A stretch of DNA of 45,529 bases from an uncultured Aureispira sp. (GCA_905480485.1 CAJQQM010000210.1:1-45529), one strand, 5' to 3'; shown: positions 18,018 to 27,966, counted from the first letter of the stretch. The notes: generated by a model not told the origin, from the sequence alone. Made by a program: numbers and translations.

Positions 18018-18857
18018 TTATCCTAGAGTTACATGTTTGAATCCAGTAACCATCAATTCCTTATCAATTGAGCTAATGTACTGCTTAACAGATTCTTTCT
18101 TTTCTGCTTTTACATACTCTTGGTTCAATAGCGTTTTCTCTTTATAGAATTTGCCTAGTTTACCTTGAGCAATTTTCTCCAAAAGATTTTCAGGTTTTCC
18201 TTCCTGACGAGCTTGGTCCATTCCAATCTCAATCTCTTTTTGAATAACCGTAGCATCTACACCGTCTTTATCGACAGCAATCGGATGCATTGCCGCTACT
18301 TGCATCGCAATGTTTCTGCCTGCTTCCGCTAAATTGTCTGCTGTTTTGTTGAATCCAACAACAACACCGGCTTTATGCCCCATGTGAATGTAAGCTACTA
18401 CATGACCACTCTCTAATTTCTCAAATGAAGACAATTCAATTTTCTCTCCAATAACACCCGTTCTTTCAATTAATTTATCAGCAACTGTTTGTCCATTAAA
18501 GTCTAGCGCTAATAGTGCTTCTTTGTCTGCAGGAAATTCATTCAACGCTAATTGAGCGATCGACTCGGCAAATGCAACGAAATCAGCATTTTTAGCCACG
18601 AAATCTGTTTCACATCCAATACGAACTACAACACCTTTGCTATTGTCATTAGAAGTAATTGCAAAAACAAGGCCTTCTTTAGCATCACGGTCAGCTCTTT
18701 TTTCTGTCATTTTCTGACCTTTCTTTCTAAGGTACTCGATTGCTGCTTGCATATCGCCATTAGCTTCTACTAAAGCTTTTTTACAGTCCATCATTCCAGC
18801 ACCCGTCTGATCGCGTAATTTTTTTACGTCCTTTGCAGAAATTTTAATCGTATCCAT
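18018..18857 (-). CDS. tsf: Elongation factor Ts
   Basis: The 279-residue product is the nucleotide exchange factor of EF-Tu. The N-terminal UBA-like module (ISAKDVKKLRDQTGAGMMDC, KKALVEANGDMQAAIEYLRK) and the core motif VVRIGCETDFVAKN that contacts EF-Tu are intact. A second half with HMGHKAGVVVGF and AMQVAAMHP follows. It lies 67 bases after rpsB on the same strand, the classic rpsB-tsf pair. Confidence 0.98.
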   Translation of the reverse strand: MDTIKISAKDVKKLRDQTGAGMMDCKKALVEANGDMQAAIEYLRKKGQKMTEKRADRDAKEGLVFAITSNDNSKGVVVRIGCETDFVAKNADFVAFAESIAQLALNEFPADKEALLALDFNGQTVADKLIERTGVIGEKIELSSFEKLESGHVVAYIHMGHKAGVVVGFNKTADNLAEAGRNIAMQVAAMHPIAVDKDGVDATVIQKEIEIGMDQARQEGKPENLLEKIAQGKLGKFYKEKTLLNQEYVKAEKKESVKQYISSIDKELMVTGFKHVTLG

Positions 18858-18924
18858 TTTATATAAACTTTTGGCTGAGGGATTTTAGATTTAAACCCTA
18901 AGCTTCCTTTTAATTAATAAATTA

Positions 18925-19659
18925 CTAACCTTTGGCAGATTCTTCTACTTTACTTTTCTCCTCTTTGTTTTTGTTTCTTTCGTCCAATCCCTCTTTGATA
19001 GCAGCCGTCAAATATTCAACAATAATTTGAATAGACTTAGAAGCATCATCGTTAGCAGGGATAGCAAAATCAACTTTTGAAGGATCTGAGTTGGTATCTA
19101 CAATTCCGATGGTTTTGATCCCTAAGCGCGTCGCTTCAGCCACGGCAAGGTGTTCGTGATTAACATCCAATACCAACAAACAGTTAGGCAAGCGGTTAAG
19201 TTGAGACATACCACCAAAAACCCTGTTTAATTTGGAGTGTGTTCTAGACATAGTCAATCGTTCTTTTTTTGTAATATTGTCAAAAGAACCATCGTTAAGC
19301 ATAGTTTGAATTCTTTGCATTTTACGAATCGACTTGCGAATCGTTGGGAAGTTTGTCATCATCCCTCCTAACCAACGGTCAGTTACGAAAGGCATGCCCA
19401 AACTTTGTGCAGAAGATGACATAATGTCTCTTGCTTGTTTTTTAGTACCAACAAACATGATTTTTTTGCCAGACTTAGCCATTTGACGTAAAGCTCTTCC
19501 AGCTGTTTCAAGACCTTCGATTGTACGATTAAGGTCAATGACGTGAATTCCTTTGCGTTCCATGAAGATGTAAGGACTCATTTTAGGATTCCACTTTCTT
19601 TTCATGTGACCAAAATGACATCCTGCATCCAAAAGTTGTTTATGAGATGGAGTTTGCAT
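18925..19659 (-). CDS. rpsB: 30S ribosomal protein S2
   Basis: The 244-residue product has the S2 blocks LLDAGCHFGHMKRKWNPKM, YIFMERKGIHVIDLNRT, MFVGTKKQARDI, RWLGGMMTNFPTI and IPANDDASKSIQII. It belongs to the 30S head/body junction. The C-terminus is a short charged tail (NKNKEEKSKVEES), common in this phylum. It precedes tsf; a 117-base gap separates it from rpsI and contains a small GC hairpin without a T-tract. Confidence 0.98.
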   Translation of the reverse strand: MQTPSHKQLLDAGCHFGHMKRKWNPKMSPYIFMERKGIHVIDLNRTIEGLETAGRALRQMAKSGKKIMFVGTKKQARDIMSSSAQSLGMPFVTDRWLGGMMTNFPTIRKSIRKMQRIQTMLNDGSFDNITKKERLTMSRTHSKLNRVFGGMSQLNRLPNCLLVLDVNHEHLAVAEATRLGIKTIGIVDTNSDPSKVDFAIPANDDASKSIQIIVEYLTAAIKEGLDERNKNKEEKSKVEESAKG

Positions 19660-19776
19660 AATTTTATTATATTTTGACGGATTAACTGCTATGAAGCCAA
19701 AGCAAAATAATCCGAGATTAATGTTAAATGGTAGCCTTCCTTAGAAAGGCTATGATAAAATAATATTGAACAACGA

Positions 19777-20163
19777 TTAACGCTTGCTGAACTGAAAGCT
19801 CTTACGTGCTTTAGGTTTACCGTATTTTTTACGTTCTACAGAACGTGGGTCGCGCGACATTAACTTCGCAGCTTTAAGTGGCTCGCGGAATTCTTCGTTG
19901 ATTTTGCACAACGCTCTTGCGATTCCCAAACGAACAGCCTCAGCTTGTCCTTTTACACCTCCACCTTTAACATTTACCTTGATATCGTACAAGTTAAGTA
20001 CGTCAACGGTTGAAAGGGGTTCTATTACTTTACCTTGTATGTGTTGAACAGGGAAGTAATCTTTGTAATCTTTATTGTTAATAGAAATAGCACCTTTTCC
20101 CTGCTTTACATACACACGGGCAACAGATGTTTTTCTACGACCTAATCCATTTATGATTTCCAT
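19777..20163 (-). CDS. rpsI: 30S ribosomal protein S9
   Basis: The 128-residue product has the S9 start NGLGRRKTSVARVYVKQGKG, the VKGGGVKGQAEAVRLGIARAL block and the basic C-terminal tail ending KKYGKPKARKSFQFSKR that reaches the P-site tRNA. It lies 15 bases after rplM, the near-universal L13-S9 pair. Confidence 0.98.
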   Translation of the reverse strand: MEIINGLGRRKTSVARVYVKQGKGAISINNKDYKDYFPVQHIQGKVIEPLSTVDVLNLYDIKVNVKGGGVKGQAEAVRLGIARALCKINEEFREPLKAAKLMSRDPRSVERKKYGKPKARKSFQFSKR

Positions 20164-20178
20164 AATGCTAATTTACTT

Positions 20179-20625
20179 TTATTTAAACTCAAGTTTAGAA
20201 GGCTTCTGCGCTTGGTGATTGTGCTGATTTCCTTCGTAAACAAATAATTTTTTAAACATTGCTCTACCCAATTTATTTTTGGGCAACATTCCTTTAACAG
20301 CCATTTCAACAAGGCGGTTTGGAAATTTCGCCAAAATTTGAGCAGGCGTTCTTTGTTTTTGACCTCCAGGGTAACCTGAGTGCGTGTAATGTACTTTCTG
20401 AGTTAGTTTATTTCCTGTCAGTAATACTTTTTCTGCATTTAAAACAATTACAAAATCACCACAATCTACGTGCGGGGTGTAGGATGTTTTATGCTTGCCG
20501 CGCAAAACGGTGGCAATCTTAGAGGCTAGGCGGCCTAATGGCAAACCTTCAGCATCTATTACAAACCAGTCGTGACTTACTGTCTCTTTTCTGGCTGATT
20601 GAGTTTTATAGCTCAATGTATCCAC
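20179..20625 (-). CDS. rplM: 50S ribosomal protein L13
   Basis: The 148-residue product has the L13 blocks [76 protein letters not shown] and [14 protein letters not shown]. It is the first gene of the minus-strand translation cluster (L13-S9-S2-Ts). A consensus -7 box lies about 73 bases upstream of the ATG. Confidence 0.98.
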   Translation of the reverse strand: MDTLSYKTQSARKETVSHDWFVIDAEGLPLGRLASKIATVLRGKHKTSYTPHVDCGDFVIVLNAEKVLLTGNKLTQKVHYTHSGYPGGQKQRTPAQILAKFPNRLVEMAVKGMLPKNKLGRAMFKKLFVYEGNQHNHQAQKPSKLEFK

Positions 20626-20697
20626 AATAATATATATTTATATGATAAAATAATTTCGATCTGCTTTAGCAAATGAGGTACACTCACAAAGCGAATG

Positions 20698-20705
20698 CAA
20701 AAGTA
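20698..20705 (-). promoter_or_regulatory. Bacteroidota -7 promoter box for the rplM cluster
   Basis: On the minus strand the octamer TACTTTTG matches TAnnTTTG exactly and lies about 73 bases before the rplM start. The -33 region about 20 bases upstream is T-rich rather than a perfect TTTG. It is the only full match seen in the 215-base gap. Confidence 0.45.
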
Positions 20706-20840
20706 CAACAGCATTTATTAAAAATAAAAGAAATTGCGTTTTATTTTTTAAATTAAAAACACAAACCCTTGATAAACAGTAAAATTTTCGCACGAAACTT
20801 TTAAAGAAGCAGTTCAATTCGATCAAATCGAGCAACAACA

Positions 20841-21761
20841 TTAGGGAGTAACGACTATTTTTTGCTGATTAAGTGACTGCCCTTGATTGTCTTCGATGAT
20901 TAATAAATAATGCCCTGCAGATAGATTATCAATCGGCAACTCTATTAATTGGTTAAAGGTATCGAAGCTAAAGGCTTGAACGAAGAGCAATTGGCCCATG
21001 ATACTATATAGTTTGATACTGCCCTGCAATTCGTCCTGTAGCCAGGCACGAACTTTTAGTGTATTCCCCACTTGAATAGGGTTGGGATAGATTGCAATGT
21101 GATTCCGTTTTGGCTTGCTTTGCGAAGGATGTAGATGGACAATGTTAGAAATCGTTGATTGTCCATCATAGTCCATTTGAACCGTTCGATAATATTGCTG
21201 ACGGTATTGCAAGGACCTATCCAAAAATTCATAAGAGATAGTGCCTTGATAATTACCAGCTCCATTGACCCACCCTATCGATTCCCAATGAACTGCATCA
21301 AAGCTTTTTTGAACCTCAAAGCCTTCGTTGTCGACTTCAGCATAAGTAGACCAATACAAAAGCCCTTCGTTATCTTCTATTTTGGCAAATAACGGAGAAG
21401 CTTCAATGGGTAGTGCTACAAAATAACAGCCCCCAAAATCATCTGAATAACTGCGGGCATCGTAAGCGCTTGCGCCGTTGACCGAGGCATAAAAAGCGGG
21501 GCAGGAAGCAGGGTTATCAAATTGATTGGCTGCTTGTGCCGACCCTGAGCTTCCCTTAAAGAAAATACAGTTTTGGCCTGAAGCATAACTCCCCGTTACG
21601 GCGCCCGATGCAACACTACCCCTAAACATTCCACAAAATATAGGTGGATTGAATGTCGCAGAAACAGCCGAAGAAGCCGATCCACTACCTCCTTGATAGG
21701 CCACTTGTGCCTTGACGACAACAATAGATAGGCAACAAGCAATAAGCTGTAAATAAAACAT
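20841..21761 (-). CDS. Secreted protein with T9SS C-terminal sorting domain
   Basis: The 306-residue product has a short signal peptide (MFYLQLIACCLSIVVVKAQ). A Gly/Ser/Ala-rich region (20-110, repeated AxxxFxxPxxCxxFxGS units with single Cys residues) follows, then a fibronectin-like segment (EGLLYWSTYAEVDNEGFEVQ, YYRTVQMDYDG). It ends in a type A T9SS sorting domain (IYPNPIQVGNTLKV ... LSAGHYLLIIED). The WSTxxExNNxGFxxQxS pattern is widespread in Bacteroidota surface proteins. It starts 17 bases after the SUMF1-fold gene, so both are probably one transcript. Function is unknown. Confidence 0.8.
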   Translation of the reverse strand: MFYLQLIACCLSIVVVKAQVAYQGGSGSASSAVSATFNPPIFCGMFRGSVASGAVTGSYASGQNCIFFKGSSGSAQAANQFDNPASCPAFYASVNGASAYDARSYSDDFGGCYFVALPIEASPLFAKIEDNEGLLYWSTYAEVDNEGFEVQKSFDAVHWESIGWVNGAGNYQGTISYEFLDRSLQYRQQYYRTVQMDYDGQSTISNIVHLHPSQSKPKRNHIAIYPNPIQVGNTLKVRAWLQDELQGSIKLYSIMGQLLFVQAFSFDTFNQLIELPIDNLSAGHYLLIIEDNQGQSLNQQKIVVTP

Positions 21762-21778
21762 ATTTTTGGGATATTTGA

Positions 21779-23212
21779 TTAACGAACACCTCGTCCACCG
21801 TATTCATTAAGACGCTGACCTGAATTTAAATTACATTGGCTTCTGTCAGAAACCCTTAAAAGATTAGATGGCTCGTTCCAAGAAGCACCACGTATTGATT
21901 TTCCTGGAGCCGATGTGACTGAAATCAACGAAGCTTGCGCATTAGGCCAAGATGCTTGGTCTGCATAACCAGCATTCGGGCTAACGGACACTTGACCGTC
22001 CCCAACATTGCCCACAAAACCTCTTCCTTGGTTGGTCCGAGTAGAAATAGTTGCCTCCCATAAGTTGCCACTCATTTCCATCGCTCCATAAAAGCCGGCT
22101 CCAGCCTCCTGTCTAGTGGTTGCTGTTTTGGCTGCAAATCCGCAACGTATAGGCCCCAAAATTACATTATTGTTATAATTAGCAATACCTCCCCCGGCAG
22201 CAATTGAATTGATAGCGGCTTCGTTGGCCGTTCCATTATCAACTAAGTTATTGGCATCCGTAATAACATTTGAACCCCATGCAAATTCTCCTGCTACAGC
22301 GGCAGCAGGCCCTCTGCATATTTTTTCATATTCTAATTCTGTCATTGGACGCATAGCCGACCAATCCAAATAGGCCAACAAATCAGCCCATGCCAAAAAA
22401 TTCATGGCCCGATGCGGAGTATTCGCCAATAAAATAGGCCAAGACCCTGTAATATTCAGCCTGAACGACGTGCCGGTTACTTGCCTATTGTTTGCTTGGT
22501 CAGACGTAAGTGTATTGACAAAATCGACATATTGCCCTTGTGAAATTTCGTGTTTCATGCAGTACATCTCATCAAAACCTTTGGGGTAGTTGGCCGAAAG
22601 CGACAGTGGCCTGTACGTCGAATTTGAAGTATAAAGGCTGGTTGCTGTGGTACTAACGTTGATATTGTTTTCGGAAGATACGATATAAGGGCTGTTCGAA
22701 TTACCGCGTCGGAATGAACCTGTAGAGGCATTGCCATCGCCTAGTTGATAACTACCTTGGGGAATTTGTACCATTTCGACACCAAACACCTTGAAATCAA
22801 ATTGTCCTACGGGTAAGGATTCCATACGTAAAGATACTGCAACATTCGTTATGGCTCCAAAACCATCACTGCCTCTTCGTATAAATAACCCTTTGGCGTT
22901 GGTACCTGCATCTTTGCCGTCGATAAATACCTCTAGTGGACTAGCCACAGCGTGGTCGATGGCTATTGGGCTCAAATCCACATGTGACCATTGCCCCGAA
23001 GCACAATCTTTTCGTTTGATAAAAACCCAAACTGCATCGTGATTGTTTGGAGCCGTACTAACTCTCCAGCTATTTTCCCAGCTTATATTAAAAGACAGGG
23101 TGGTGTCGTTGATAAGAGAAACCGTTGAAATTTGAAGATTGTTGGCTTGAACGCTATTAAGAAGCATACTAAAAAATAGTACTGCCAACAATTTACTGGT
23201 ATTAATAAACAT
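21779..23212 (-). CDS. SUMF1 / formylglycine-generating-enzyme-fold secreted protein
   Basis: I start at the ATG at 23212, which gives a proper signal peptide (MFINTSKLLAVLFFSMLLNSVQA); a start at 23290 would bury it. The 477-residue product has an N-terminal beta domain (about 24-145). A SUMF1-fold domain follows, with MVQIPQGSYQLGDGN, MYCMKHEISQGQYVDFVNTL, RPMTELEYEKICRGP, EFAWGSN, GAMEMSGNLWE and SIRGASWNEPSNLLRVSDR. The cysteine pair used by true formylglycine-generating enzymes in the RGGSWxxxxxxCR region is not seen, so it is more likely a binding or structural member. It is paired with the downstream T9SS protein. Confidence 0.82.
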   Translation of the reverse strand: MFINTSKLLAVLFFSMLLNSVQANNLQISTVSLINDTTLSFNISWENSWRVSTAPNNHDAVWVFIKRKDCASGQWSHVDLSPIAIDHAVASPLEVFIDGKDAGTNAKGLFIRRGSDGFGAITNVAVSLRMESLPVGQFDFKVFGVEMVQIPQGSYQLGDGNASTGSFRRGNSNSPYIVSSENNINVSTTATSLYTSNSTYRPLSLSANYPKGFDEMYCMKHEISQGQYVDFVNTLTSDQANNRQVTGTSFRLNITGSWPILLANTPHRAMNFLAWADLLAYLDWSAMRPMTELEYEKICRGPAAAVAGEFAWGSNVITDANNLVDNGTANEAAINSIAAGGGIANYNNNVILGPIRCGFAAKTATTRQEAGAGFYGAMEMSGNLWEATISTRTNQGRGFVGNVGDGQVSVSPNAGYADQASWPNAQASLISVTSAPGKSIRGASWNEPSNLLRVSDRSQCNLNSGQRLNEYGGRGVR

Positions 23213-23374
23213 AAAATTGAGGTTTAATTGAACTTTGATGATAAATTTCCTTTGCTGGGAATAAGGAAAAACATGGATAATCTTTAACAATAAAATATTT
23301 GAATAGCTTGGCCTAATTGTTGATTTTAATTATAACTATTAGGTGATTCGCGTTCATTTTTTATAGATTCACTG

Positions 23375-23382
23375 CAAATGTA
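23375..23382 (-). promoter_or_regulatory. Possible -7 box for the SUMF1-fold/T9SS gene pair
   Basis: TACATTTG on the minus strand fits TAnnTTTG fully. It lies about 160 bases before the start codon at 23212, in the divergent gap with the DUF4294 gene. The -33 region is only T-rich. Confidence 0.3.
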
Positions 23383-23468
23383 GTTAATATCTTTATTAAA
23401 ATATAAGCATTTTTATTCTAAACTAAAGATAATTAGTAATTTCTGTTAAAAATTTTACCTAAATCTAC

Positions 23469-24107
23469 ATGATAAAATCCAAATTGTTTTTCGGCTTTTT
23501 AGTTCTAAATTTACACTATGCTACTTTTTCTGTAGCGCAGTCTCCCAATAATTTATGGAAAGGCGAGTTCTACGGAACCACCACAATCGATGGACAAGAA
23601 GTAAAAATCTTAATCATAGATGGCGATACTTTGCCCGTCGTTGACTTAGAACGGATACAAGTAAGTCAGAAACGCAGTTTCAAAAATCGTGATGAACATA
23701 AACGCTACAGACAGTGGCGCAAATATGCTGCTAAAGTATATCCCTATGCTGCTGAAGCCATCCGACTCTTCCGACAATTGCAACAAGATACCAAAGGGAT
23801 GAAAAAATCCAAAAGAAGAAAGTATGGACGTAAAAAAGAAAAAGAACTGAAACCTCAATACGTTGACGAACTCAAAAAACTCACCAAATCTCAAGGTTTC
23901 ATTCTCATAAAAATGGTAGAAAGAGAATTAAAAAAACCATTTTTTGACGTTGTTATACAGTTAGAAGGCCGTTGGGCTGCCATGAAATGGCAAACCTTGG
24001 GCAAATGGTACGGCTACGACTTAAAAAGAGGCTACAATGCACAAAAAGACCCCCTTCTTGAGTCTATTTTGGATGATTTGAATATATCTTATGGACAAAA
24101 GGATTAA
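23469..24107 (+). CDS. DUF4294 family protein
   Basis: The 212-residue product has a signal peptide (about 1-23, ending FSVAQ). It then carries the conserved core of this Bacteroidota-specific family: IDGDTLPVVDLERIQV, RQWRKYAAKVYPYAAEAIRL, then GFILIKMVERELKKPFFDVV and GRWAAMKWQTLGKWYGYDLK. A very basic stretch (KKSKRRKYGRKKEKELK) lies in the middle. Function is unknown. It is followed 86 bases later by the subtilase gene on the same strand. Confidence 0.85.
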   Translation: MIKSKLFFGFLVLNLHYATFSVAQSPNNLWKGEFYGTTTIDGQEVKILIIDGDTLPVVDLERIQVSQKRSFKNRDEHKRYRQWRKYAAKVYPYAAEAIRLFRQLQQDTKGMKKSKRRKYGRKKEKELKPQYVDELKKLTKSQGFILIKMVERELKKPFFDVVIQLEGRWAAMKWQTLGKWYGYDLKRGYNAQKDPLLESILDDLNISYGQKD

Positions 24108-24193
24108 AAATCCCTCTACGCTCTAAATTAATGCATCACTCCGGTTAATTAACTTATATTTTGAAGAGATTTGACTAGACAAAACGATTACTA

Positions 24194-26848
24194 ATGCGGT
24201 GGAATATACTACTTGTTCTATTTATGGTTGCTTCAACGAAGCTAAGTTGTCAGTTGCCGGTGGCAAAGGCTAAAGAGTTTTTGGTGCAGCTTAAACCAAA
24301 GACTGATGCTAGTTTTTTACAGCACAAGCTGCGCAGCCTATCTCCCGATTTAATTTGGACGATAGATCGCCTAATTCCCAATATGGATCTATGGAAAATA
24401 GCATACAAAGGGACTTCAAACGATGCCATTTTATTAGAACAACTCAAAACAATAAGCTGCATTGAAATAGCACAATACAATCATAAAGTAACACTAAGGA
24501 CGCCACAAAGCACCCTGCCAAACGACCCCCTCTTTAGCAATCAATGGCAATACATCAATACAATTACAAATCCCGGAACAGCAGGTGTCGACCTTGATGC
24601 AGACCTAGCTTGGGATATTACCACCGGTGGATTGACCAGTCAAAACGATACGATTGTAATCGCCGTATTGGATAATGGTATAAGCTTGGTTCACGATGAT
24701 TTTGGTAATAATCTATGGAGAAACCATGCAGAGATACCCAATAACAACATCGATGATGACCAAAATGGCTATGTAGATGATTTTTTAGGCTGGAACTCCA
24801 CCACAGATAATGACTTGATTGCAGGTGGAGGACATGGCACGGCAGTTGCGGGTATAATTGGTGCTGAAGGCAACAACAATAACGGCTTAAGTGGCGTCAA
24901 TTGGACTGTTAAATTGATGATTATTCGAAACGACTTCAATGTAGATGAGGCAAAGGTACTCACGGCTTACGGATATGCCTTGACACAACGCAAGCTTTAT
25001 AATCAGACACAGGGCCAAAAAGGAGCCTTTGTAGTTGCTAGTAATGCTTCTTGGGGCCTTGATTACGGGCAAGCCGTCGACGCACCCTTGTGGTGTGCTT
25101 TCTACGATAGTCTTGGTGCTTACGGTATCTTAAACATTGCAGCTACTGCCAATGCCAACGTCGATGTCGATCTGTACGGTGATTTGCCAACCACCTGCCC
25201 AAGCGACTATATGGTTGCCGTAACCAACATCAATAATTTGGGCTATAAAGTGTCGAATGCTGCCTATGGCAACACACACATAGACTTGGGCGCCTTTGGA
25301 GACGGTGTTTATACGACGGCTTCTCCTACCGGCTACGGTACATTTGGTGGCACTTCTGGCGCAACACCTCATGTGACAGGAACTGTCGGATTACTATACG
25401 CCGCTGCTTGTTCCAATTTTATGAGTTATGCACGTATTTATCCAGATAGCGCCGCCTTAAAAATGAAATCCTATCTACTTAACGGCGTTGTGCCGAATGT
25501 AGACTTAATGGGCAACAGTGTTTCGGAAGGACGCCTAAATTGCTACAATAGTGTGTTACAGTGTTTCAACGAATGCCCGGGCAATTGCTATGGTCCTTAT
25601 CAAATTGCCTTAGGACATTTGATAGATACTTCAGCACAATTAACTTGGCAATTCACCCCTGGTGTACAACAACTAAAATACCGAATAAAGCCCCTTGGAG
25701 GAAACTGGAGCAACTTTAGTACACTAGCACTAAATCAAGATTCTCTGCAACTAACCAACTTAACGGCATGTCAGGAATACGCTATTGAATTCGTCCCGCT
25801 GTGTACAGCAGGTAGCGACACCGTTGGCTTTGACTTCAAAACAAAAGGTTGCTGTGAAGCTGTTAGTGGATTGAATGCATACGCGATTAGTGCTGACTCT
25901 ATTTGCTGCAGTTGGCAACCCTTGATAGCCGCCACTCAATACCTAATTTCCTACAAAAAACCCTTAGAAAGTAGCTGGCAAAGCCAAGCTGTAGTGGCTT
26001 CAAGTAGTGGCTGCTTATCTATGCTAGATAGTTGTCAAAGTTACCAAATAAGGCTTCTTGCTATTTGTGGGAATGGAGACACAACAAGCACAGACACCCT
26101 CATGGTTTCTACAATCGCTTGTAGTACCTGTAGTAGCATTAGTTACTGCCCTTCTAGTGGCAATAATAGCAATGATGATTGGATTGACAGCTTTTCGGTA
26201 GATAATGTGGTCTATGCATCGGGCAATAACGGGGGATATATCTTGTTCGATAGTGTAGCAATTTTGTTGGGCAAAGGCGACTATCACCAAGTTTCGATTA
26301 GTCAGGGACGGACCTATGTAGAGTTTGTTAAAATTTGGCTCGATCTTAATCAAGACGGCGATTTTGAAGACCCGGAAGAACAATTATTTTCAGAGATTTT
26401 GGCCACCACAGAAACGACCAAAAAAGGATCTTTTATTGTGCCCGTATCAGCGCTTCTAGGCGTGACAAGAATGCGCGTTTCGATGAAATACAACAGCGGA
26501 CCTGCACCCTGTGATAATTTCACCTATGGAGAAGTAGAAGACTATTGTGTACAAGTCATTGAAGGAAACGCCGTACAAGAACCTTCCTCTAATCTTGAAC
26601 TGGTAAAAGTATATCCTAATCCGTTTAAACATGCCTTTAATGTATCCGTCAACTTGATTAAAAACAGCCCGATTTCACTAAAGTTAATTGCTGTTAGCGG
26701 ACAAACAGTTTGGCAAAAGTCTTTCTCTGATCTTGGGCCGGGACAACACAAGATTGGCATCAATACCTCTCTCGCATCCGGCATTTATTTGCTCGAAGTT
26801 AAAGACAAAAGCAGCCTTCAGTATTTAAAAATTATACAAGGCCCCTAA
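24194..26848 (+). CDS. Secreted subtilisin-like S8 peptidase with GEVED domain and T9SS tail
   Basis: The 884-residue product has a signal peptide (about 1-19), then a fervidolysin-type prodomain (KEFLVQLKPKTDASFLQHKL). The peptidase domain has a full catalytic triad: Asp160 in VIAVLDNGI, His214 in GGGHGTAVAGIIG and Ser388 in GGTSGATPHVTG. After it come two fibronectin-III-like domains (about 465-650). A GEVED domain (about 700-790, IWLDLNQDGDFEDPEEQLF and GEVEDYCVQV) and a type A T9SS sorting tail (VYPNPFKHAFNVSV ... GIYLLEVKD) close the protein. An extracellular protease is the natural reading. Its end is only two bases from the end of convergent dinB. Confidence 0.92.
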   Translation: MRWNILLVLFMVASTKLSCQLPVAKAKEFLVQLKPKTDASFLQHKLRSLSPDLIWTIDRLIPNMDLWKIAYKGTSNDAILLEQLKTISCIEIAQYNHKVTLRTPQSTLPNDPLFSNQWQYINTITNPGTAGVDLDADLAWDITTGGLTSQNDTIVIAVLDNGISLVHDDFGNNLWRNHAEIPNNNIDDDQNGYVDDFLGWNSTTDNDLIAGGGHGTAVAGIIGAEGNNNNGLSGVNWTVKLMIIRNDFNVDEAKVLTAYGYALTQRKLYNQTQGQKGAFVVASNASWGLDYGQAVDAPLWCAFYDSLGAYGILNIAATANANVDVDLYGDLPTTCPSDYMVAVTNINNLGYKVSNAAYGNTHIDLGAFGDGVYTTASPTGYGTFGGTSGATPHVTGTVGLLYAAACSNFMSYARIYPDSAALKMKSYLLNGVVPNVDLMGNSVSEGRLNCYNSVLQCFNECPGNCYGPYQIALGHLIDTSAQLTWQFTPGVQQLKYRIKPLGGNWSNFSTLALNQDSLQLTNLTACQEYAIEFVPLCTAGSDTVGFDFKTKGCCEAVSGLNAYAISADSICCSWQPLIAATQYLISYKKPLESSWQSQAVVASSSGCLSMLDSCQSYQIRLLAICGNGDTTSTDTLMVSTIACSTCSSISYCPSSGNNSNDDWIDSFSVDNVVYASGNNGGYILFDSVAILLGKGDYHQVSISQGRTYVEFVKIWLDLNQDGDFEDPEEQLFSEILATTETTKKGSFIVPVSALLGVTRMRVSMKYNSGPAPCDNFTYGEVEDYCVQVIEGNAVQEPSSNLELVKVYPNPFKHAFNVSVNLIKNSPISLKLIAVSGQTVWQKSFSDLGPGQHKIGINTSLASGIYLLEVKDKSSLQYLKIIQGP

Positions 26849-26850
26849 TA

Positions 26851-27966
26851 CTATTCCGCTTCATTATTTCCACGGTAATCAAAATCGATTTTAAGTTGCA
26901 CTCCAATACCTTTTCCTGAATCTTGCTTTTCTAAGTTAGATGCCGTCAAACCAATCAACCTTATTTTTTCAAATTCTTCAATATTTTCCTGTAATAAATC
27001 GTGCGCAAGTTTACGTATCTCTTCTTTGTCTTTTATGAAATAATTTTTTGATAAGGAACGACTGATAATCTGAAAATCATCGGTTTTGAGTTTTAGGGTT
27101 AGGGTTCTCCCAAAATTATTGACCTTGCAAAGGCGCTCATAAAATTTGTCTACAATGGGTTCTAAGACCTTTATAATATCCTCAAAACTCGACAAATCCT
27201 GTTCGAAGGTGCGTTCAATGGCAAGTGACTTTCGCACCCTTGAAGTTCGGACCGGGCGATTGTCAACGCCTCTGACAATATCATAATAAAATTGCCCCGT
27301 CTTACCGAATAGCTTAGCCAATTCAAATTTGCTGTATTTTTTGAGATCGGCACCCGTTGTAATCCCGAGGGTATTCATTTTATTTGCGGTAACTTTTCCT
27401 ACGCCAAAAAATTTTTTGACCGGTAGTCGCTCTAAAAACGGAAGGGCTTGATGTGGCCTGACGACGGTTAGTCCGTTTGGTTTTTTGTAATCAGACGCAA
27501 TCTTTGCCAAAAACTTGCAGTATGATACTCCTGCCGAACATGTCAGCTGTGTTTTGTCTGCAATCGCTTGCATAATTTGTTGTGCCACCTCCATTGCATA
27601 AGGTATTTGATGTTTATTGTTGGTTACATCCAAATAGGCTTCGTCTAAAGACAAGGGCTCAACTATATCCGTAAACTCATAAAACACCTCCCGAATTTGT
27701 TGCGATACTTCTTTGTAGACATCAAAGCGCGCAGCCACAAAAATAATATGTGGACACAATTTTTGAGCTTGAAAACCCGACATTGCTGAATGCACACCAT
27801 ATTTACGGGCTTCGTAACTAGCGGTAGCCACCACCCCTCTCGACCCCCCGCCGCCAACAGCAATTGCTTTGCCTTTTAGTTCGGGAAAATCACGTTGTTC
27901 GATAGAGGCGTAATAGGCATCCATATCGATGTGTACTATTTTTCTTGTAAAATCCGGTTCTTTCAA
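26851..27966 (-). CDS. dinB: DNA polymerase IV (Y-family)
   Basis: The 371-residue product is a complete translesion polymerase. Metal ligands are Asp14 (HIDMDAYYASIE) and Asp108-Glu109 (SLDEAYLDVT). The steric-gate position holds Tyr19. YEARKYGVHSAM, CSAGVSYCKFLAKIASDYKKPNG and KKFFGVGKVTANKM mark the fingers, palm and thumb. The little-finger domain follows, and the tail has QLKIDF, which fits the beta-clamp binding motif. It is a single gene, divergent from the oxygenase gene. No LexA-like operator was recognised. Confidence 0.96.
   Translation of the reverse strand: MKEPDFTRKIVHIDMDAYYASIEQRDFPELKGKAIAVGGGGSRGVVATASYEARKYGVHSAMSGFQAQKLCPHIIFVAARFDVYKEVSQQIREVFYEFTDIVEPLSLDEAYLDVTNNKHQIPYAMEVAQQIMQAIADKTQLTCSAGVSYCKFLAKIASDYKKPNGLTVVRPHQALPFLERLPVKKFFGVGKVTANKMNTLGITTGADLKKYSKFELAKLFGKTGQFYYDIVRGVDNRPVRTSRVRKSLAIERTFEQDLSSFEDIIKVLEPIVDKFYERLCKVNNFGRTLTLKLKTDDFQIISRSLSKNYFIKDKEEIRKLAHDLLQENIEEFEKIRLIGLTASNLEKQDSGKGIGVQLKIDFDYRGNNEAE

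Noticed and set aside
19732-19752. Hairpin TAGCCTT/AAGGCTA between rpsI and rpsB as a terminator
   Set aside because: No T-tract follows on the minus strand; may be a weak RNA structure only.
20638-20841. 67-residue minus-strand frame before rplM
   Set aside because: AT-rich low-complexity frame covering the rplM promoter; not recognised as a protein.
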